64,000 nt of DNA from Sunxiuqinia indica. GTDB lineage: Bacteria; Bacteroidota; Bacteroidia; Bacteroidales; Prolixibacteraceae. Shown here piece by piece: positions 61,286 through 64,000 of this stretch. A program made the position numbers and the translations under genes. Location: positions 62,001 through 126,000 of the forward strand of contig NZ_WVEM01000013.1 of the NCBI RefSeq assembly GCF_009847015.1. The letters are read 5' to 3'. The notes under the pieces were generated by a model. The model was not told the DNA's origin and searched no databases. It saw only the letters and a list, made by a program, of their open reading frames with translations. Every line of letters begins with the position of its first letter. Positions within the stretch are counted from its first letter, which is position 1.

Positions 61286-61307
61286 CCCCTTTTTAAAGGG
61301 GTTTTTT
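61286..61307 (+). terminator. Terminator of the HU-like/SPOR gene
   Basis: CCCCTTT (61286-61292) and AAAGGGG (61295-61301) stem, followed by TTTTTT. Confidence 0.85.
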
Positions 61308-61444
61308 ATTGCCTGATTTTTCAGGAACGCGCCCCAGAGAAACCCCCAACTCTATATTGCTGAAAGCTTCAATGGTACAATCTCCGAACCGATAGGAGTG
61401 TTGATTGGCTTAAAGAGATGACGGAATTCCCTACTTATTTGGGC

Positions 61445-62446
61445 TTAGTAGAATTTGCGAAACCCAACCAATTTTTTCACTTCCTGCAAGGTAGCAACAG
61501 CTGATTCACGAGCCTTTTCAGCACCCATTTGAGCCACTTTAGCCAAGTAAGCGTCATCTTCTAAAATATCTACAATGCGCTCCCGAATAGGGTTGGTGAA
61601 TTTCACAATATCTTCAGCCAATTGCTTTTTCATATCGCCATAACGAATTTCGCATTTGTTGTAGGCCTCATCAAACTGAGAAACCACTTCCGGCAGCGAA
61701 ACAATTTTCATAAGGGCAAACAAGTTCTGAATCGCCTCCGGTTTCTCTGCGTTCATTTCTGTTGGTCCGGAATCAGTCACCGCACGCATCACTTTTTTGC
61801 GAATTTCCTTCTCGGTATCGTATAGATTAATGGCATTGCCTTCTGATTTACCCATTTTACCGCTGCCGTCCAATCCGGGAACTTTAACCAAATCAGCACC
61901 ATCAAAAGTAAATGGCTTTGGAATCGGAAACACATCAGACTTGTACATGCGATTGAATCGCTTAGCAAACTTTCGAGCCATCTCCAGATTTTGCTCCTGA
62001 TCCTTCCCTACCGGAACAAAGTGTGCTTTATGGATAATGATATCTGAAGCCATTAACACCGGATAGGTCAACAAACCGGCGTTCACATTCTCAGGCTGTT
62101 GGCGGGCTTTATCTTTAAATGAAGTTGTACGTTCCAATTCCCCCAAATAGGCATTCATATTCAAGATGGTGTACAGCTCCGAAATTTCCGGCACATCACT
62201 TTGAATAAAAATCGTTGATTTTTCAGGGTCAATACCACAAGCCAAATACTCAGCCAGCACTTGTTTAACTCCAGCCTGCAGATTCTCAGGCGTAGGATGC
62301 GTTGTTAGCGAGTGAATATCGGCAATAAAAAAGTAACAGTTGTAATCTTCCTGCATACGCAAAAAGTTTTGTACTGCGCCAAAATAGTTTCCTAAGTGTA
62401 AAAATCCGGTTGGCCTAATGCCACTTACAACGGTCGGTTTATTCAT
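61445..62446 (-). CDS. trpS: Tryptophanyl-tRNA synthetase
   Basis: Class I synthetase that charges tRNA-Trp. The 333 residues show SGIRPTGFLHLGNYFGAV (HIGH motif region, with the Rossmann fold start), the AMP-binding and Trp-binding parts (IADIHSLTTHP, YPVLMASDIIIHKAHFVPVGKDQEQ), and the KMSKS loop in the form GKMGKSEGN (about 199-207). It is expressed from its own promoter, 66 bases after the AraC-type gene stop. Confidence 0.97.
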   Translation of the reverse strand: MNKPTVVSGIRPTGFLHLGNYFGAVQNFLRMQEDYNCYFFIADIHSLTTHPTPENLQAGVKQVLAEYLACGIDPEKSTIFIQSDVPEISELYTILNMNAYLGELERTTSFKDKARQQPENVNAGLLTYPVLMASDIIIHKAHFVPVGKDQEQNLEMARKFAKRFNRMYKSDVFPIPKPFTFDGADLVKVPGLDGSGKMGKSEGNAINLYDTEKEIRKKVMRAVTDSGPTEMNAEKPEAIQNLFALMKIVSLPEVVSQFDEAYNKCEIRYGDMKKQLAEDIVKFTNPIRERIVDILEDDAYLAKVAQMGAEKARESAVATLQEVKKLVGFRKFY

Positions 62447-62474
62447 TGGGTAAATCTTCTATGAAAATGAGCTG

Positions 62475-62504
62475 CAAAAATACGCTGATTCCTTGAAACA
62501 CAAA
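62475..62504 (-). promoter_or_regulatory. Promoter of trpS
   Basis: Minus-strand TTTG (62501-62504), 18 bases, TATTTTTG (62475-62482), lying between the AraC-type gene stop and the trpS start. Confidence 0.65.
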
Positions 62505-62512
62505 AATTTATT

Positions 62513-63649
62513 TTAGCTCATTGAAAGGAAAGAGCTTTGCTGATTCAAAATCTCTTCTGATTTCTTCCGAGCACGATTTAACGAACTCACCGAACCAAAG
62601 CCGGCAATCTGAACTTGAACATCTTTTGGGGTGTGAGGAAACTGCTTTAAATAGTCATTGAGGTACCGAATTCGATATTGGTTAACGAAGGTGTTGAAAT
62701 TCATTCCAAAGCAAGAATTAATCAGCCCTGAAAGGTACGATCGATTGGTTCCAATTTGCTTGCAAACGGCTGTGAGACTTAAATCGGGCTGTAGAAACGG
62801 CTGCTCTTCTTCGAAATAACGAAGCAATGATTTCTCCAGTTGGCTCTCACCGGAGTCTATTGAATTCTCAACAAGAGGCAGGCTAATTTCCGTTTCCTGC
62901 AAATCAACTTTTGGCCTCTTTTGTTTGAACGACCAAATACCAATTACCCAGATAAAAGCGGAAATAAAAAATAAAAAGAAAACCAAAAAGAAGTCGTTTC
63001 CCTGATGAAAAGGATTTAAAATATAAAAAGCAACACTCAACAGCCCAACCAAAACAAAGGCGATATTAAACAACTTCAGCCAGTTAATTGAGAAGTTCTC
63101 AATATTGGAATATTCCTGCATCAAACGGTCGTGATACTTCCCCGGAATGCGAATAAAAGCAATTGAATAATAGATAACCTGAACAACAATCATCAATACA
63201 TCTACTGAGCGAAAAACAGACAACACTTTCAAATTAAGTTGTGTAAATCCAACGCCGGTTCGATAGGTCGAGAGATACAAAGCCCGCTCCTCTTGATCGA
63301 GAAATCCATAAAATAAAATCGCCGAAGTAGTTCCAAACAGTAAGCCGGGAAGTAAATGAACAAGCTCCTTTTTCAAGTTATTGCTGACAATGCTCTTAAC
63401 GTACAAATAGATGGATGGAAACAACCACAATACCGTGGCAATATGCAAACTGTGAACGTGAGTATAAAACACATATAATTTTTGAAAATAGAAGTAATTA
63501 GCCAGAAAAACGAAAAACGCATTCAGCAAGGCGAATGCCATTACTTTTTTAGGAAGGTCTCTCTTAGAAACAACCAAAATTGTTATCGCCAACAACAGCG
63601 GGATAATAAAAGAAGATATTAATAAACTAAGTTTTAAATGCTCCATCAC
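62513..63649 (-). CDS. Membrane-anchored AraC-type transcriptional regulator
   Basis: 378 residues. About the first 255 form 7-8 membrane helices (for example LLISSFIIPLLLAITILVV, MAFALLNAFFVFLANYFYF, ATVLWLFPSIYLYV, LMIVVQVIYYSIAFI), then a cytoplasmic linker, then an AraC DNA-binding domain (about 280-370: two HTH motifs, LTAVCKQIGTNRSYLSGLINSCFGMNFNTFVNQYRIRYLNDYL and VQVQIAGFGSVSSLNRARKK). The membrane part probably senses a ligand or envelope condition. It is divergent from the lipoprotein gene at 63841, in front of which a 20-base tandem repeat may be its binding site. Confidence 0.88.
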   Translation of the reverse strand: MMEHLKLSLLISSFIIPLLLAITILVVSKRDLPKKVMAFALLNAFFVFLANYFYFQKLYVFYTHVHSLHIATVLWLFPSIYLYVKSIVSNNLKKELVHLLPGLLFGTTSAILFYGFLDQEERALYLSTYRTGVGFTQLNLKVLSVFRSVDVLMIVVQVIYYSIAFIRIPGKYHDRLMQEYSNIENFSINWLKLFNIAFVLVGLLSVAFYILNPFHQGNDFFLVFFLFFISAFIWVIGIWSFKQKRPKVDLQETEISLPLVENSIDSGESQLEKSLLRYFEEEQPFLQPDLSLTAVCKQIGTNRSYLSGLINSCFGMNFNTFVNQYRIRYLNDYLKQFPHTPKDVQVQIAGFGSVSSLNRARKKSEEILNQQSSFLSMS

Positions 63650-63680
63650 CAGTGCTAAAAAGCATCATTTTATGCTAATG

Positions 63681-63688
63681 CAAAGATA
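63681..63688 (-). promoter_or_regulatory. Promoter -7 element of the AraC-type gene
   Basis: Minus-strand TATCTTTG, exact match, 31 bases before the ATG at 63649. A small inverted repeat (AGCAT/ATGCT, 63661-63676) lies in the leader. Confidence 0.55.
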
Positions 63689-63734
63689 CATATTTTGAAT
63701 ATTTATTCATTCGCGCACCATAATTAAGAAACAC

Positions 63735-63775
63735 CCCAAGATTTTACCTTTTGACCCAAGATTTTTATCATTTGA
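63735..63775 (+). promoter_or_regulatory. Tandem 20-base repeat between the AraC-type and lipoprotein genes
   Basis: Two copies of CCCAAGATTTT (63735-63745 and 63755-63765) with a period of 20 bases; each copy ends in TTTGA (63735-63754 and 63755-63775). About two helical turns apart, they suit the two half-sites of an AraC-type dimer. A weak -7 element TACTTTTA follows at 63800-63807 for the lipoprotein gene. Confidence 0.6.
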
Positions 63776-63840
63776 AACCTGCGAAAGACTGCATCCCCGT
63801 ACTTTTAGCAACAAAATAAAAACCCAAAACTCAATTAATT

Positions 63841-64000
63841 ATGAAAAATTTGAGACTATGTCTAATGGCGCTATTGATTACAGTAGCCTCATGCAACAAA
63901 AATGACGATGACTTTTTGAATCTTGGTGGTAACCAGTCTCCGATTGGAGAGGTTGGAAATACGATTGCTTGGACCGTTGGCCAATTCGGAATTTCCAACA
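63841..64000 (+). CDS. Lipoprotein, 5' part (gene continues past the window)
   Basis: The frame begins MKNLRLCLMALLITVASC, a lipoprotein signal with lipobox VASC (Cys18), then an acidic stretch (NKNDDDF) typical of Bacteroidota surface lipoproteins, then GEVGNTIAWTVGQFG. Only 53 codons are visible, so no domain can be assigned. It is divergent from the AraC-type gene and is probably under its control. Confidence 0.75.
   Translation, partial: MKNLRLCLMALLITVASCNKNDDDFLNLGGNQSPIGEVGNTIAWTVGQFGISN

Noticed and set aside
61312-61325. CCTGA/TCAGG hairpin near the end of the HU-like/SPOR gene
   Set aside because: Short stem without a T-run; the CCCCTTT/AAAGGGG terminator just before it is sufficient.
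1-64000. CRISPR array, tRNA or rRNA genes, prophage or insertion sequences
   Set aside because: I looked for regularly spaced repeats, tRNA-like cloverleaf segments, transposase or integrase motifs and terminal inverted repeats and found none that I could support.

Overview
The window is chromosomal DNA from a member of the Bacteroidota, most likely class Bacteroidia. Supporting signs are: about twenty promoters of the Bacteroidota type (-7 element TAnnTTTG, sometimes with TTTG or TTG 18-23 bases upstream) and few clear Shine-Dalgarno sites; a giant SprA protein (type IX secretion translocon); two TonB-dependent receptors with carboxypeptidase-regulatory-like N-terminal domains; an HU-like/SPOR fusion protein; and a DUF4374 lipoprotein. 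A placement near Marinilabiliales is only a guess. No tRNA, rRNA, CRISPR array, insertion sequence or prophage is visible, and most genes are core or metabolic.

Layout: 1-3.4 kb holds the 3' end of atpG and the opposing rplM-rpsI-rpsB-tsf operon, with a structured leader in front of rplM. 3.5-12.3 kb holds a DNA glycosylase, a membrane protein, a C-terminal processing protease, a zinc-type ABC transporter operon (lipoprotein, ATPase, permease) that ends in an easily missed 58-residue cysteine-rich protein, a TauE/SafE permease, YidD, a cysteine-containing lipoprotein and a ferredoxin-NADP reductase-like protein. 12.4-16.4 kb holds rlmN, a small AT-rich accessory pair with a DUF2971 protein, a GNAT acetyltransferase, a tail-anchored protein and a nitroreductase. 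16.5-25.8 kb is a pdxA-ruvA-sprA operon. 26-35.9 kb holds a U32 protein, a large anchored beta-propeller protein, lplA, a TonB receptor, dtd, a MazG-like enzyme and deoC.

36-40.5 kb looks like a peptidoglycan-salvage cluster: MurQ, a BadF/NagK-type amino-sugar kinase, a divergent sodium:solute symporter and an L-Ala-D/L-Glu-type epimerase. 40.5-45.4 kb has a polyprenyl diphosphate synthase, an ArsR regulator, queD and polA. 45.5-52 kb is a xenosiderophore/iron locus of XusABC type (TonB receptor, DUF4374 lipoprotein, PepSY membrane protein) extended by a translationally coupled NADPH diflavin reductase. 52.4-58.7 kb is a TolC-adaptor-RND efflux operon ending in a PII-like protein and a DUF2892 protein. 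59-64 kb has galE, an HU-like/SPOR protein, trpS, a membrane-anchored AraC-type regulator and the 5' end of a divergent lipoprotein gene whose upstream region carries a tandem repeat.

The most novel-looking items are the hidden cysteine-rich protein of the zinc operon, the Xus-like operon with its reductase and intercistronic hairpin, the salvage cluster, the tandem operator-like repeat next to the AraC gene, the ribosomal-protein leaders, and several probable leaderless mRNAs. All functions are read from the sequence and from knowledge of families; no database search was run.
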